Part shown: positions 16,753 to 25,566 of the stretch, one piece after another
Numbering within the stretch: the stretch's first letter is position 1
Layout of the letters: each line of letters starts with the position of its first letter
Origin: Clostridium sp. D53t1_180928_C8
GTDB lineage: Bacteria; Bacillota; Clostridia; Clostridiales; Clostridiaceae
Direction: 5' to 3'
DNA: 64,000 nucleotides
Assembly: GCF_015667795.1 (NCBI RefSeq)
Contig: NZ_JADPEL010000003.1
Location: 162,809 to 226,808, forward strand
Made by a program: the position numbers and the translations under genes
The notes under the pieces: generated by a model
The model's input: the letters and a program-made list of their open reading frames with translations, nothing else
The model's database searches: none
Told to the model about the DNA's origin: nothing

Positions 16753-17787
16753 TTACAAATCATCAACTAAAACACTTGCTTTCGCATATGCCGTTGATTT
16801 TGCTTCAAAGAAATCTGTTTTAACAGAATTAGCATTAGCTAAAGAGTCAACCCATGTAGCTGGATTTTTATCATAACCTTCAAATAATGGTTCTAATCCT
16901 ATTTCCTTTAATCTTTTATTCCCTAAATACTTAATATATGATTCAATTAAATTTTTATTAATTCCTTGAATATTTTCTCCAATTACATAATTCCCCCAAT
17001 TAATCTCATGTTCAACACCTATTTTCATCATAAGTCTTAATTCATTAACTAGGTTATCATCAAAAACTTCTGCCTCTTCTTCTTGAAGTTCTCTAATTAA
17101 GTTTCTAAATAACCAAAGATGAGTATTTTCATCTCTATTTATATAACGTATTTCTTGAGATGAACCTGGCATTTTCCCATTTCTCTCAAGATTATAAAAG
17201 AACATAAAACCTGAGTAAAAATAAATTCCTTCTAGTATGAAATTTGCCATTATTGTCTTTATAAGATTCTCTTTAGTTGGATTTTCTAAAAATTTATTGT
17301 ATTGCTCACCAATAAACTTATTTCTTTCTAAAAGAACCTTATCATCCTTCCATTGATATAAAATCTCATTTCTTTTTTCTGGTGAACATATAGTATCAAG
17401 CATATAACTATAACTTTGAGAATGTACAGCTTCTTGGAATGCTTGAATAGTTAAACATAAATTAACCTCACTAGCCGTTATATAATTATTTATATTGCTT
17501 AAATTAGCTGTTTGTATTGAATCTAAAAATATTAAGAAAGATAAAATCTTATCATAGGCTGCTTTTTCATGTTCGTTTAACTTATTATAATCCTTTAAAT
17601 CCTGGGATAAATTTATTTCTTCAGGAATCCAAAAATTATTCATTGCTTGCCTATACCAATCAGCAACCCATCCATATTTCATATTATTAAAATCATTTAA
17701 GTTAGTAGTATTCCCATTTATCATTTTTTTCTTACTAACTTCGATATCACCATTTTCATTAAATAAAGGCTTTTTATTTATATTCAT
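16753..17787 (-). CDS. nrdB: Ribonucleotide reductase class I, beta (radical) subunit
   Basis: 344 residues, ferritin-like. Holds the dimetal-tyrosyl radical that starts ribonucleotide reduction in NrdA. All ligand positions are present: Asp89, Glu119 and His122 with radical Tyr126 in QEAVHSQSYSY, then Glu186 (ILEGIYFY), Glu220 and His223 (NRDENTH). The radical tyrosine is kept, so it is not a tyrosine-less subclass. Whether the metal is iron or manganese cannot be read from sequence. It lies 108 nt downstream of nrdA with its own GGGAG ribosome site; a long-range stem spans the spacer. Confidence 0.95.
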   Translation of the reverse strand: MNINKKPLFNENGDIEVSKKKMINGNTTNLNDFNNMKYGWVADWYRQAMNNFWIPEEINLSQDLKDYNKLNEHEKAAYDKILSFLIFLDSIQTANLSNINNYITASEVNLCLTIQAFQEAVHSQSYSYMLDTICSPEKRNEILYQWKDDKVLLERNKFIGEQYNKFLENPTKENLIKTIMANFILEGIYFYSGFMFFYNLERNGKMPGSSQEIRYINRDENTHLWLFRNLIRELQEEEAEVFDDNLVNELRLMMKIGVEHEINWGNYVIGENIQGINKNLIESYIKYLGNKRLKEIGLEPLFEGYDKNPATWVDSLANANSVKTDFFEAKSTAYAKASVLVDDL

Positions 17788-17822
17788 TTTTATTCTCCCA
17801 ACTTTATCTTATATTTAACTTA

Positions 17823-17886
17823 CCTCAGAGTCATATTAATTTACTTTTATCATTGTAACTTCACTAATATTACATTCTCTCTGAGG
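17823..17886 (-). repeat. Long-loop inverted repeat between nrdA and nrdB
   Basis: Perfect 8-bp arms CCTCAGAG (17823-17830) and CTCTGAGG (17879-17886) enclose 48 nt. In the mRNA this would form a closed domain just after the nrdA stop. Role unknown; a processing or stability element is possible. Confidence 0.45.
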
Positions 17887-17895
17887 CACTTTAAA

Positions 17896-20127
17896 TTAAG
17901 CAGAACAGCTTTCACATTCTGCCACTTCTAATGATTTTGATCTAACATAATAAATTGACTTAACTCCACATTTACATGCTTCTATATATAAATTCATTAT
18001 TTGTCTCATAGTAAAATCTGTTGTTATATATAAATTAAATGACTGACCTTGGTCTATATGTCTTTGTCTAATGCCATTTATTTTTACACAAAGGTTTTGA
18101 TCTACATTATAAGCAGAATTATAGAACCAGAAATTTTCCCAACTCAAATTAGGCGCAGTTTTTGGAACTATACTTCCCTTTTTTTCTTCTAACCAGAATC
18201 TTGCCATAACAGGATCTACACCTTCCGATGTTCCTGCAATCGTCGCTGTTGATCCATTTGGTGCAACTGCAAAAAGATATCCATTTCTTAACCCATATTC
18301 TTTAACATCCTCTTTTAATCTGTTCCAATCTTCAGAATTATAATCTCTTAGTTTAAAATAATCACCATTATCCCAATCAGATCCTTTAAAACATGAATAT
18401 TTACCTTTTTCTTTTGAAATATTCATACTTGCTTTAATTGCGTAATAATTAATTTTTTCATACACTTTATCTGTAAATTCTAAATGCTTTTGTTCATTCC
18501 AATGAATTTTATTATTAGCAAGCATATGATGATATCCACTAGTTCCAAGTCCAATCGCTCTATATTTTTTATTAGTAACTTCAGCAAAAGGTACTGAATA
18601 ATAATTTAAGTCTATAACATTATCCATAGCTCTTATTTGCGTTTCAACTACATACTCTAATTCTTTGTCACTATTTACATCTACATTTCCTAAAACAACA
18701 GATGATAAATTACATACTACAAAATCTCCGGCTTTAGTTTTTTCTATAATAATAGTATCTCCATTTTCATCGCATATAGTTGTATCTTGAATTTCCATTG
18801 GGCTCATATTTTGCATTATTTCTGTGCAAAGATTAGAAGAGTATATCATTCCTTTATGCTTATTAGGGTTCATTTTATTTACTGTATCTCTATAAAATGC
18901 AAATGGAGTTCCTGTTTCTGCCGCACTTTTTATTATTAATCTAACTATATCCTTAACAGACATAACTCTTTTATCTATTTTTTCATCATTTACACAATCA
19001 TAATATTTTTCTTCCCACTCTTTACCGTAGAAATCCTCTAATGAATATCCTTTAATAGACTTTATTTCATGAGGACACATCATATACCAATTTGCATCAA
19101 TATCTTCTTCTGCTAGTTTCCAGAATAAATCAGGATAGCAAAGCCCTGGGAATATATCATGTGCTTTTTTTCTATCATCACCATTATTGGTTCTTAATTG
19201 TAAGAATTCCGGTACTTCTTTATGCCATGCATCTAACCATATAGCAACTGAACCATTTCTAACTCCTAATTGGTCAACTGCAACTGCTGTATCATTAAAT
19301 AATTTTATCCATGGAATTACTCCTCCTGAAGCACCTTTAAATCCTCTTATTGATGACCCTATTGCTCTTATTTTTCCTATGTAAATCCCCATTCCACCAC
19401 CAAATTTAGAAACTTCCGCAAAATTATCTAAAGATTTATATATTCCTTTTAAGCTATCTTCTACTGTATCAATAAAACATGAACTCAATTGATAAAATGG
19501 CTTTCTTGCATTTGACATTGTTGGAGTTGCCATAGTTGCTTTAAGCGAGCTTAAAACATCATAAAACCTCTTTGCCCACATAACTCTATCTTCTTGCTTT
19601 TCCGGAATTGCTAAATGCATTGCTATTCCCATAAACATTTGTTGTGGAAGCTCAAGAGGTTTTCTATTATAATCTTGAATTAAATATCTTTTTGTTAGTA
19701 AATCTATACCACTATAAGTGAAAATAAAATCTCTTTCTGGTTTTATTTCTTTTTCTAACTCTTTAATTTCATCTTGTGTATAATTCTCTAAAATATATTT
19801 TCCATATAAATTTTTATCTGTCATTTCATTAATAAATTCATAAAAATTATTATATGGTTCCACCTCTACGTTTATCTCCCTATTTCTTTTGACTTCATCA
19901 TACAATCTATATACATATAACTTAGATGCAACATATTGCCATTTAGGTTCTTGTTCAGTAGTTAATTCTAATGCTGATTGAATTATAGAATCTCTAATCC
20001 CATTACTATCCATCGATTCTCTAATTATATTTTTACAACTTTCAATAAGTTTCTCTTTTACATAAATTCCTTTTAAATCATCTATTTCCTCAATTGCTTT
20101 TTGGCACATATTATCTAAATTAATCAC
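17896..20127 (-). CDS. nrdA: Ribonucleotide reductase class I, alpha (catalytic) subunit
   Basis: 743 residues. Reduces ribonucleoside diphosphates to deoxy forms in the cytoplasm. Catalytic groups are visible: Cys217 (SSC), Asn432, Cys434 and Glu436 in SSNLCTEI, Cys472 (VVCNLSS), the Tyr726-Tyr727 radical relay, and the C-terminal CESC redox pair. The VxKRDG start of an ATP-cone is missing although its helical remainder seems present, so dATP inhibition may be lost. I prefer GTG at 20127, 7 nt after GGAGG; an ATG two codons earlier is only 1 nt from it. Controlled by NrdR boxes just upstream. Confidence 0.95.
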   Translation of the reverse strand: MINLDNMCQKAIEEIDDLKGIYVKEKLIESCKNIIRESMDSNGIRDSIIQSALELTTEQEPKWQYVASKLYVYRLYDEVKRNREINVEVEPYNNFYEFINEMTDKNLYGKYILENYTQDEIKELEKEIKPERDFIFTYSGIDLLTKRYLIQDYNRKPLELPQQMFMGIAMHLAIPEKQEDRVMWAKRFYDVLSSLKATMATPTMSNARKPFYQLSSCFIDTVEDSLKGIYKSLDNFAEVSKFGGGMGIYIGKIRAIGSSIRGFKGASGGVIPWIKLFNDTAVAVDQLGVRNGSVAIWLDAWHKEVPEFLQLRTNNGDDRKKAHDIFPGLCYPDLFWKLAEEDIDANWYMMCPHEIKSIKGYSLEDFYGKEWEEKYYDCVNDEKIDKRVMSVKDIVRLIIKSAAETGTPFAFYRDTVNKMNPNKHKGMIYSSNLCTEIMQNMSPMEIQDTTICDENGDTIIIEKTKAGDFVVCNLSSVVLGNVDVNSDKELEYVVETQIRAMDNVIDLNYYSVPFAEVTNKKYRAIGLGTSGYHHMLANNKIHWNEQKHLEFTDKVYEKINYYAIKASMNISKEKGKYSCFKGSDWDNGDYFKLRDYNSEDWNRLKEDVKEYGLRNGYLFAVAPNGSTATIAGTSEGVDPVMARFWLEEKKGSIVPKTAPNLSWENFWFYNSAYNVDQNLCVKINGIRQRHIDQGQSFNLYITTDFTMRQIMNLYIEACKCGVKSIYYVRSKSLEVAECESCSA

Positions 20128-20137
20128 TTTCATTCCT

Positions 20138-20184
20138 CCACTATATGTTGTACATGCTTATCTTTCTCACACAATATATTGTTA
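20138..20184 (-). promoter_or_regulatory. Tandem NrdR boxes upstream of nrdA
   Basis: Two 16-bp sites, ACACAATATATTGTTA at 20169-20184 and CCACTATATGTTGTAC at 20138-20153, fit the NrdR consensus acaCWATATATWGtgt. Their starts are 31 bp apart, three helical turns, the spacing typical of NrdR pairs. The first directly follows the -10 element and the second abuts the ribosome site, so bound NrdR would block initiation of nrdAB. Confidence 0.88.
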
Positions 20185-20213
20185 ATTATAATATTACTAT
20201 TTATTCTTGTAAA
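20185..20213 (-). promoter_or_regulatory. Sigma-A promoter of nrdA-nrdB
   Basis: Minus strand TTTACA at 20213-20208, 17-nt spacer, perfect TATAAT at 20190-20185. The expected start point falls inside the upstream NrdR box. Confidence 0.8.
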
Positions 20214-20373
20214 ACAAATTAGAAATCAAAAACTTAAAAAAAAAATACTATTTCATTTAATTGCTATCTTTTTCTTTATTTATCTATAATGATTATTTAT
20301 AAATAACTATTATCCCTTATCTTTCCTAAAAATAATTTTATTTTCATATTTAGCATACTTTTTAATAAATAGC

Positions 20374-20402
20374 TTAACATACTCTACTTTTTAATATATA
20401 AT
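20374..20402 (+). promoter_or_regulatory. Sigma-A promoter of the yitT-like gene
   Basis: TTAACA at 20374-20379, 17-nt spacer, TATAAT at 20397-20402; the gene starts 42 nt downstream. A 16-bp perfect palindrome, TATAGATATATCTATA at 20415-20430, lies between promoter and gene and could be an operator. Confidence 0.7.
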
Positions 20403-20444
20403 TTTTATGATAACTATAGATATATCTATAACAGAGGTATTATT

Positions 20445-21302
20445 ATGAAAGATTTGTTTAAAAATAAAAGTTTTTATGTTGATGTCGTAGTCATTATATT
20501 AGGATGTTTTATTTCATCTTTAGGAGTAAATCTATTCCTATCTAATGCTAAACTACTAAGTGGTGGGGTAACAGGTATAGGACTTATTATTCAATATTTA
20601 TGGAATATTCCATCTGGTATTACTGTATTTATACTCAATATTCCCTTATTTATAATTAGCTATAAATTTTTAAGTAAGAGATTTACTATTTATACAGCTA
20701 TAGGAATGATTTCTTTTTCAACAGCCTTAATGCTAACTAAACCTTTATCTTCTTTAGTCCAAGTTGATGATACATTATTATATTGTATATATGGTGGTGT
20801 TTTAAGTGGAATTGGTTATGGCTTAGTATTCTTTAGAAATGGTTCTATAGGTGGTACTGATATAATTACTATGGTCGTAAGAAAAAAATACTCAAATCTT
20901 GATATAGGTAAAGTTGGTTTTGGTTTTAATTTAATTATAGTAACTTTAGCAGCCTTTATTTTTGGTTTACCTAAAGCTCTATATACTCTTTTATCAATGT
21001 TTATTACAAGTACTATATTAGATAAAGTCTTAAACGGATTTACAAGTAAAAAGCTACTACTTGTTTTAACAGAAAAAGAGGAAGATATTATTACTTACGT
21101 TATTAAGGATATGCATCGTGGAATTACGTCTCTTATGGCTGAAGGTGGATATACTCACAATCAAAAGAAACTTTTATATATCGCAGTAACTACATCACAA
21201 ATGATAAGTCTAAAAAATAGAATCCTTAGAATTGACCCTAAAGCATTTATTACTATAATTGATGTTTCTGAAGTTAAAGGTAAGGGGTTCCAGAGTATAT
21301 AA
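20445..21302 (+). CDS. YitT-family membrane protein
   Basis: 285 residues: about five membrane helices over 1-190 (YVDVVVIILGCFISSLGVNLFL and LLSGGVTGIGLIIQYL are the family signature), then a soluble DUF2179 domain of about 85 residues (HRGITSLMAEGGYTHNQKKL). The family is common in Firmicutes, but its transport or sensing role is unproven. The ribosome site is modest (AGAGG, 7 nt before ATG). It is a single gene with its own promoter and a bidirectional terminator shared with fumB. Confidence 0.9.
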   Translation: MKDLFKNKSFYVDVVVIILGCFISSLGVNLFLSNAKLLSGGVTGIGLIIQYLWNIPSGITVFILNIPLFIISYKFLSKRFTIYTAIGMISFSTALMLTKPLSSLVQVDDTLLYCIYGGVLSGIGYGLVFFRNGSIGGTDIITMVVRKKYSNLDIGKVGFGFNLIIVTLAAFIFGLPKALYTLLSMFITSTILDKVLNGFTSKKLLLVLTEKEEDIITYVIKDMHRGITSLMAEGGYTHNQKKLLYIAVTTSQMISLKNRILRIDPKAFITIIDVSEVKGKGFQSI

Positions 21303-21304
21303 AT

Positions 21305-21331
21305 AAAAAAGCGGATTTATTCCGCTTTTTT
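21305..21331. terminator. Bidirectional terminator between yitT-like gene and fumB
   Basis: GCGGA/TCCGC stem (21311-21315 with 21321-21325), extended by flanking A and T runs, 5-nt loop. The fumB stop codon touches the T run. Confidence 0.85.
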
Positions 21332-21887
21332 ATTTATTCTTTTCTAGATATTCTCTTTTGCCTATTTCATATAAATTATTTCCTTCAGTATCAATAATCA
21401 CAACTAAAGGCATGTCCTTCACTTCTAGCTTTCTTATAGCTTCTGCACCTAAATCATCATATGCAATAACTTCACATTCTATTATACATTTACTTATTAG
21501 AGCACCTGCTCCTCCTATAGCTCCAAAGTATATTGCCTTATTCCTTCTTATAGAATCTATTACCTCTTCATTTCTAGCCCCTTTTCCTATCATACCGTTT
21601 AAACCTAAATCTAAAAGCTTTGGAGCATAACTATCCATTCTATAACTAGTTGTTGGACCTGCTGATCCTATTACTTCTCCTTCTTTTTCAGGAGTTGGTC
21701 CAACGTAATATATAATTTCATTTTCTAAATTTATAGGAAGTTCTTTTCCTTCATTCAATAAACTAATCATTCTTCCATGCGCTGCATCTCTAGCCGTATA
21801 TATAGTTCCAGTTAAAAGAATACTATCCCCTGCTTTTAAGCCTAAAGTAATATCTTTTGTTAAAGGTGTCTTTATATTTTTAATCAT
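21330..21887 (-). CDS. fumB: Fumarate hydratase class I, beta (C-terminal domain) subunit
   Basis: 185 residues. With the alpha subunit it interconverts fumarate and malate, or acts as a related tartrate-type dehydratase. Family motifs are LTGTIYTARDAAHGRM at about 26-41, YYVGPTPEKEGEVIGSAGPTTSYRMD and IYFGAIGGAGALISKCI. The start is ATG 21887, with AAGGGGGG upstream; the longer frame runs through that site. It lies 13 nt after the alpha gene, so the two are cotranscribed. Substrate choice between fumarate and tartrate is not certain from sequence. Confidence 0.9.
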   Translation of the reverse strand: MIKNIKTPLTKDITLGLKAGDSILLTGTIYTARDAAHGRMISLLNEGKELPINLENEIIYYVGPTPEKEGEVIGSAGPTTSYRMDSYAPKLLDLGLNGMIGKGARNEEVIDSIRRNKAIYFGAIGGAGALISKCIIECEVIAYDDLGAEAIRKLEVKDMPLVVIIDTEGNNLYEIGKREYLEKNK

Positions 21888-21900
21888 ATTGTATCCCCCC

Positions 21901-22743
21901 TTATATTTCTCTCTCTTTATGTCGAGTTGCATGACAATTAATATTAACTGCTACAGGTAAACCAGCTATATGGGTTGGATATGTTTCTATATTTATTCCT
22001 AAGGCTGTTGTCTTTCCTCCAAAGCCTTGTGGTCCTATACCTAATTTATTTATTGTTTCTAATAACTCCTGCTCTAAATTACTATAAAATTTTTCATTAT
22101 TCCTTTTATTTACTGGTCTAATTAATGCTTTCTTAGCTAAATAAGCTGCCTTATCAAATGTTCCGCCAATTCCAACACCAATAATTATTGGTGGGCATGG
22201 ATTTGGCCCAGCTAATTTTACAGTTTCAATTATAAAGTCTTTAACCCCCTGTAATCCATCTGAAGGCTTAAGCATCTTTATTCTACTCATATTTTCTGAT
22301 CCAAATCCCTTTGGAGCTACTGTAATCTTAAGCTTATCCCCTGAAACTATATCATAATAAATAATAGCTGGTGTATTATCCTTTGTATTAACTCTATTTA
22401 TTGGATCTTTAACTACTGATTTTCTTAAAAATCCTTCATCATATCCTTTTCTTACACCCTCATTAATAGCATCATTTAATAATCCACCAACTATATGTAC
22501 CTCTTGTCCAATTTCTACAAAAATACAAGCCATCCCAGTATCTTGACATATTGGCATATTCTCATTTTGTGCAATATTAGAATTTAATATTAACTGATCC
22601 AACACATTTTCTGCTAATGGCCATGTTTCATTTGCTTTAGCATTAGTTAATGCTTCCTTTACATCCTTTGATAAATAATAATTTGATTCTATACATAATT
22701 CTTTTACTGTATTAATAATTTCTGATATATGTATTTCTCTCAC
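21901..22743 (-). CDS. fumA: Fumarate hydratase class I, alpha (Fe-S) subunit
   Basis: 280 residues. Carries the [4Fe-4S] cluster that binds substrate for reversible hydration of fumarate. Three cysteine ligands are visible: Cys66 in PICQDTGM, Cys183 in GPNPCPP, and Cys270 in VNINCHATRH. GVGIGGTFDKAA and GIGPQGFGGKTTALG are further family motifs. The start is GTG at 22743, 9 nt after AAGGGGG. Such oxygen-labile split hydratases are typical of anaerobes running a partial TCA branch. Confidence 0.93.
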   Translation of the reverse strand: MREIHISEIINTVKELCIESNYYLSKDVKEALTNAKANETWPLAENVLDQLILNSNIAQNENMPICQDTGMACIFVEIGQEVHIVGGLLNDAINEGVRKGYDEGFLRKSVVKDPINRVNTKDNTPAIIYYDIVSGDKLKITVAPKGFGSENMSRIKMLKPSDGLQGVKDFIIETVKLAGPNPCPPIIIGVGIGGTFDKAAYLAKKALIRPVNKRNNEKFYSNLEQELLETINKLGIGPQGFGGKTTALGINIETYPTHIAGLPVAVNINCHATRHKEREI

Positions 22744-22836
22744 TATGATAGTCCCCCTTTTTATTAATATAATTTTAGTTTATTATTTTCTTACATTTTT
22801 TACAACAATAAGATTTTAACTCTTTTATAAATTACA

Positions 22837-22854
22837 AAACCGGCATAAGCCGGC
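22837..22854 (-). terminator. Hairpin terminator downstream of cwlD
   Basis: GC-rich 5-bp stem GCCGG/CCGGC (22849-22853 with 22840-22844), ATAA-type loop, followed on minus by TTTTG. It is short but the only GC-rich element in this spacer. Confidence 0.6.
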
Positions 22855-22894
<40 letters not shown>

Positions 22895-22937
22895 TCGCAT
22901 TATCTTATAAAATTATTATGTATTTCCTAGGAAATTA

Positions 22938-23633
22938 CTATGATTCCGTCCCCTTATCTATATCTCCCTCAAAGTATTTATCAATTCCATCAGATATTCC
23001 TTCAACTATTAAATTTTGATGCTCATTACTCTTTAATCTTGATTCTTCATCTGGATTTGAAAGAAATCCACATTCTACTAATATTGAAGCTCCTTCATGC
23101 TTATCTCTTAAAATTAAATAAGCTTCTGCTGCAGGTTTAGCTACTCTCTTATTATTATCTTTAACAGTTTGCTTTATTGATTCTTGAACAACTGTAGCTA
23201 AGTTATAACTATTTTCATTTGATGCATACCATACCTGTGCACCATAACATTTGCTTTGTGGAAACATATTTTGATGAACCGAAACAAATATATCACATTC
23301 TGTTTCCTTTTTCATTTCAACTCTTCTATTTAAATCTTCTCTCTTCTTTTCCTTAACTGTATTTCCTTTTTCATAAAGCCCATCATCATTATCTCTTGTC
23401 ATATAAACCTTATACCCTTTTTCCTCTAGATTATCTCTTAGTTTTAATGAAATTTGTAAGTTTATATCCTTTTCTATAGTTCCAGTTTTAGATTTTGCTC
23501 CACCATCAATTCCTCCATGACCAGGATCAATCAAAATTACCTTATCTGAATTATCAATAGTTGATGCATTAACCGGTACTATATAAGTAATAATAAGTAG
23601 ACATGTAATAATAGCAACAATTACTTTTCTCAT
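22938..23633 (-). CDS. cwlD: N-acetylmuramoyl-L-alanine amidase CwlD
   Basis: 231 residues. Amidase_3 zinc enzyme that removes the peptide from muramic acid; CwlD makes muramic lactam in the spore cortex. An N-terminal signal peptide or anchor covers about 1-23 (VIVAIITCLLIITYIVPVNAS). Zinc ligands are His39 (LIDPGHGGIDGGA), Glu54 and His120 (VSVHQNMFP); catalytic Glu187 lies in LVECGFLSN. Length and lack of extra domains fit CwlD better than a large autolysin. It is a single gene with a terminator and a (TTTA) tract downstream. Confidence 0.9.
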   Translation of the reverse strand: MRKVIVAIITCLLIITYIVPVNASTIDNSDKVILIDPGHGGIDGGAKSKTGTIEKDINLQISLKLRDNLEEKGYKVYMTRDNDDGLYEKGNTVKEKKREDLNRRVEMKKETECDIFVSVHQNMFPQSKCYGAQVWYASNENSYNLATVVQESIKQTVKDNNKRVAKPAAEAYLILRDKHEGASILVECGFLSNPDEESRLKSNEHQNLIVEGISDGIDKYFEGDIDKGTES

Positions 23634-23723
23634 GACATATCCTCCATTATTTTAATATCATTTTTATTATGTTTAACTTTTCAACTTATTATACTTATGA
23701 TATGTTTTACATTTTTTAATTTT

Positions 23724-23757
23724 AAAATAAAAAAAGAAGCCTTAACGGCTTCCTTTT
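23724..23757 (-). terminator. Terminator after the Na/Pi transporter gene
   Basis: GAAGCC/GGCTTC stem (23736-23741 with 23747-23752), 5-nt loop, seven-base T run on the minus strand. The upper T stretch overlaps the gene's stop codon. Confidence 0.85.
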
Positions 23758-25370
23758 TATGCATTATTCTCTACAACTATTTCAGCTATATTCGTAGAGT
23801 GATCTCCTATTCTTTCTAAGTTGCTTAATAAATCTAAGAATATTGCTCCTGCATATGCATTACAAGTACCTTCATGTAATCTCTTAATATGAAGATCTCT
23901 ATATCTTTTATTTTGCTTGTCTATTTCTGCTTCAACATTTGCTATTTCATTAGCTTTAGCTACATCTCTATCAGCATAACTTTCGATTGATATATCTAAA
24001 GCCTTTAATGTTGTTTCATATATGTTAGTTACTTCACCAATAGCCTCTTCACTATATTGTAATTTTTTATTTATCTTTTGAATAGTTAAATCAGCAAGGT
24101 TCTCAGCATGATCTCCTATTCTTTCTATATCATTTACTATATGGAAAGTAGATGCTACTATATTCTTTTCTTTATCTGATAATTCACACTTAGAAAGTTT
24201 AACTAAATATGTAGTTATACATTCTTCAAGGTTATTAATTATTTCTTCATTTTCATAAACTTTTTCAGCTAAGCTTTCATCATTTTTCATGAATGCATCC
24301 ATAGCTAATTCTAAGCTTAATTTAGCTTTATTAGCCATTCTAACAGTTTCTTTTAGAACTTGTCCAGCTGCAATTACTGGTGTTTCTAATAATCTATCAT
24401 CAATATATTTAGGTCCTACCTTTTCATCATCTTCACCAGGTATTATCTTTTCTACTATTTTACACAATAGTGGAATTAAAGGTACCATTATTAATGTATT
24501 AACAACATTAAATATTGTATGCGCATTAGCTATCTGTCTCTTTACATCACCTGTAAAATATGAAACAAAATCGCCTAATAAACCTGGTATTATTATTGGT
24601 AAGAATAATAAAGTACCCACAACATTAAATATTAAATGTAGCATTGCCGCTCTGTGTGCTGTTTTATTTGTACCTACAGTTGCAAGCATTGCAGTTATAC
24701 AAGTCCCTATATTACAACCCATAATTATTGGTAAAGCTTGATTAATATTTAGTGCTCCAGCCGTAGCTAATGCTACTAATATACCAGTAGTAGCTGATGA
24801 ACTTTGTAATACTGCTGTAATTAAAGCTCCTGCTATTACTCCTAAATACCAATGTTGTCCTACAGTTGTAAGTATTTCTTGGAACACAGGTAATGTTGTT
24901 AATGGCTTCATTGCACCACTCATTGTACCCATACCAACAAATAATATACCAAAACCTAATATTATGTTACCAATCTCTCTTCTTTTCTTGCCTTTTACAA
25001 ACATTACCATCATAGCACCAACAAAAACAAAAACTGGCGCTATTGCATCTAATTTAAATGCAACTAATTGAGCTGTAATAGTTGTCCCTATATTAGCCCC
25101 CATAATAATTCCAGCCGCCTGAGCTAAATTCATTAATCCTGCATTAACAAATCCAACTACCATTACAGTTGTAGCACTACTACTTTGAATAACCATAGTA
25201 ACTACAGCACCTACAACTACTGCAATTATAGGATTCTTAGTTACTTTTTCTAGTATCTTCTTTAATCCTTCTCCTGCAGCATTCTCAAGGCCATCCCCCA
25301 TCAGCTTCATTCCGTAGATAAATAGTCCTAATCCACCTAATAACTTAATTATTGTCATTAACGTATCCAA
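23757..25370 (-). CDS. Na+/phosphate cotransporter with PhoU-like tail
   Basis: 537 residues. Two Na/Pi-cotransporter repeats form the membrane part, each with the QSSSATT signature (VIQSSSATTVMVVGF at about 60-75 and VLQSSSATTGILVAL at about 185-200) and GANIGTT/GCNIGT motifs. From about 330 a soluble PhoU-like helical domain carries RIGDHAENL and RIGDHSTNIAE. Start is TTG at 25370, 8 nt after AGGAG; the ATG four codons later is 20 nt away. Phosphate is the likely substrate, though close relatives are unassigned. Upstream 10-bp-phased TTAAC repeats hint at phosphate control. Confidence 0.92.
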   Translation of the reverse strand: MDTLMTIIKLLGGLGLFIYGMKLMGDGLENAAGEGLKKILEKVTKNPIIAVVVGAVVTMVIQSSSATTVMVVGFVNAGLMNLAQAAGIIMGANIGTTITAQLVAFKLDAIAPVFVFVGAMMVMFVKGKKRREIGNIILGFGILFVGMGTMSGAMKPLTTLPVFQEILTTVGQHWYLGVIAGALITAVLQSSSATTGILVALATAGALNINQALPIIMGCNIGTCITAMLATVGTNKTAHRAAMLHLIFNVVGTLLFLPIIIPGLLGDFVSYFTGDVKRQIANAHTIFNVVNTLIMVPLIPLLCKIVEKIIPGEDDEKVGPKYIDDRLLETPVIAAGQVLKETVRMANKAKLSLELAMDAFMKNDESLAEKVYENEEIINNLEECITTYLVKLSKCELSDKEKNIVASTFHIVNDIERIGDHAENLADLTIQKINKKLQYSEEAIGEVTNIYETTLKALDISIESYADRDVAKANEIANVEAEIDKQNKRYRDLHIKRLHEGTCNAYAGAIFLDLLSNLERIGDHSTNIAEIVVENNA

Positions 25371-25444
25371 GATTTATTCTCCTTCACTCTTGTATATTTT
25401 ATATACTTTTATAAAACTTTTACATCGTTAAGTTTACAATAAAA

Positions 25445-25480
25445 TTTAACATTTGTTAATAGATTTCAACAATTTTTAAC
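25445..25480. repeat. Four phased TTAAC-like repeats upstream of the Na/Pi transporter
   Basis: Hexamers TTTAAC, GTTAAT, TTCAAC and TTTAAC begin at 25445, 25455, 25465 and 25475, exactly one helical turn apart. They resemble Firmicute PhoP-type direct repeats (TTAACA-like), though those usually repeat every 11 bp. Located 75-110 nt before the start codon. Confidence 0.5.
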
Positions 25481-25566
25481 ATAGATTTAATATAACTTTT
25501 TTTATGACTATACCTCATGTAAATTAAACCCATTTATTCCATAATTATTTTTATTTAATTAAATAT

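Noticed and set aside
24289-24741. 150-codon plus-strand frame inside the Na/Pi transporter
   Set aside because: Complement of membrane helices gives a hydrophobic-looking frame; the transporter motifs on the minus strand are decisive.
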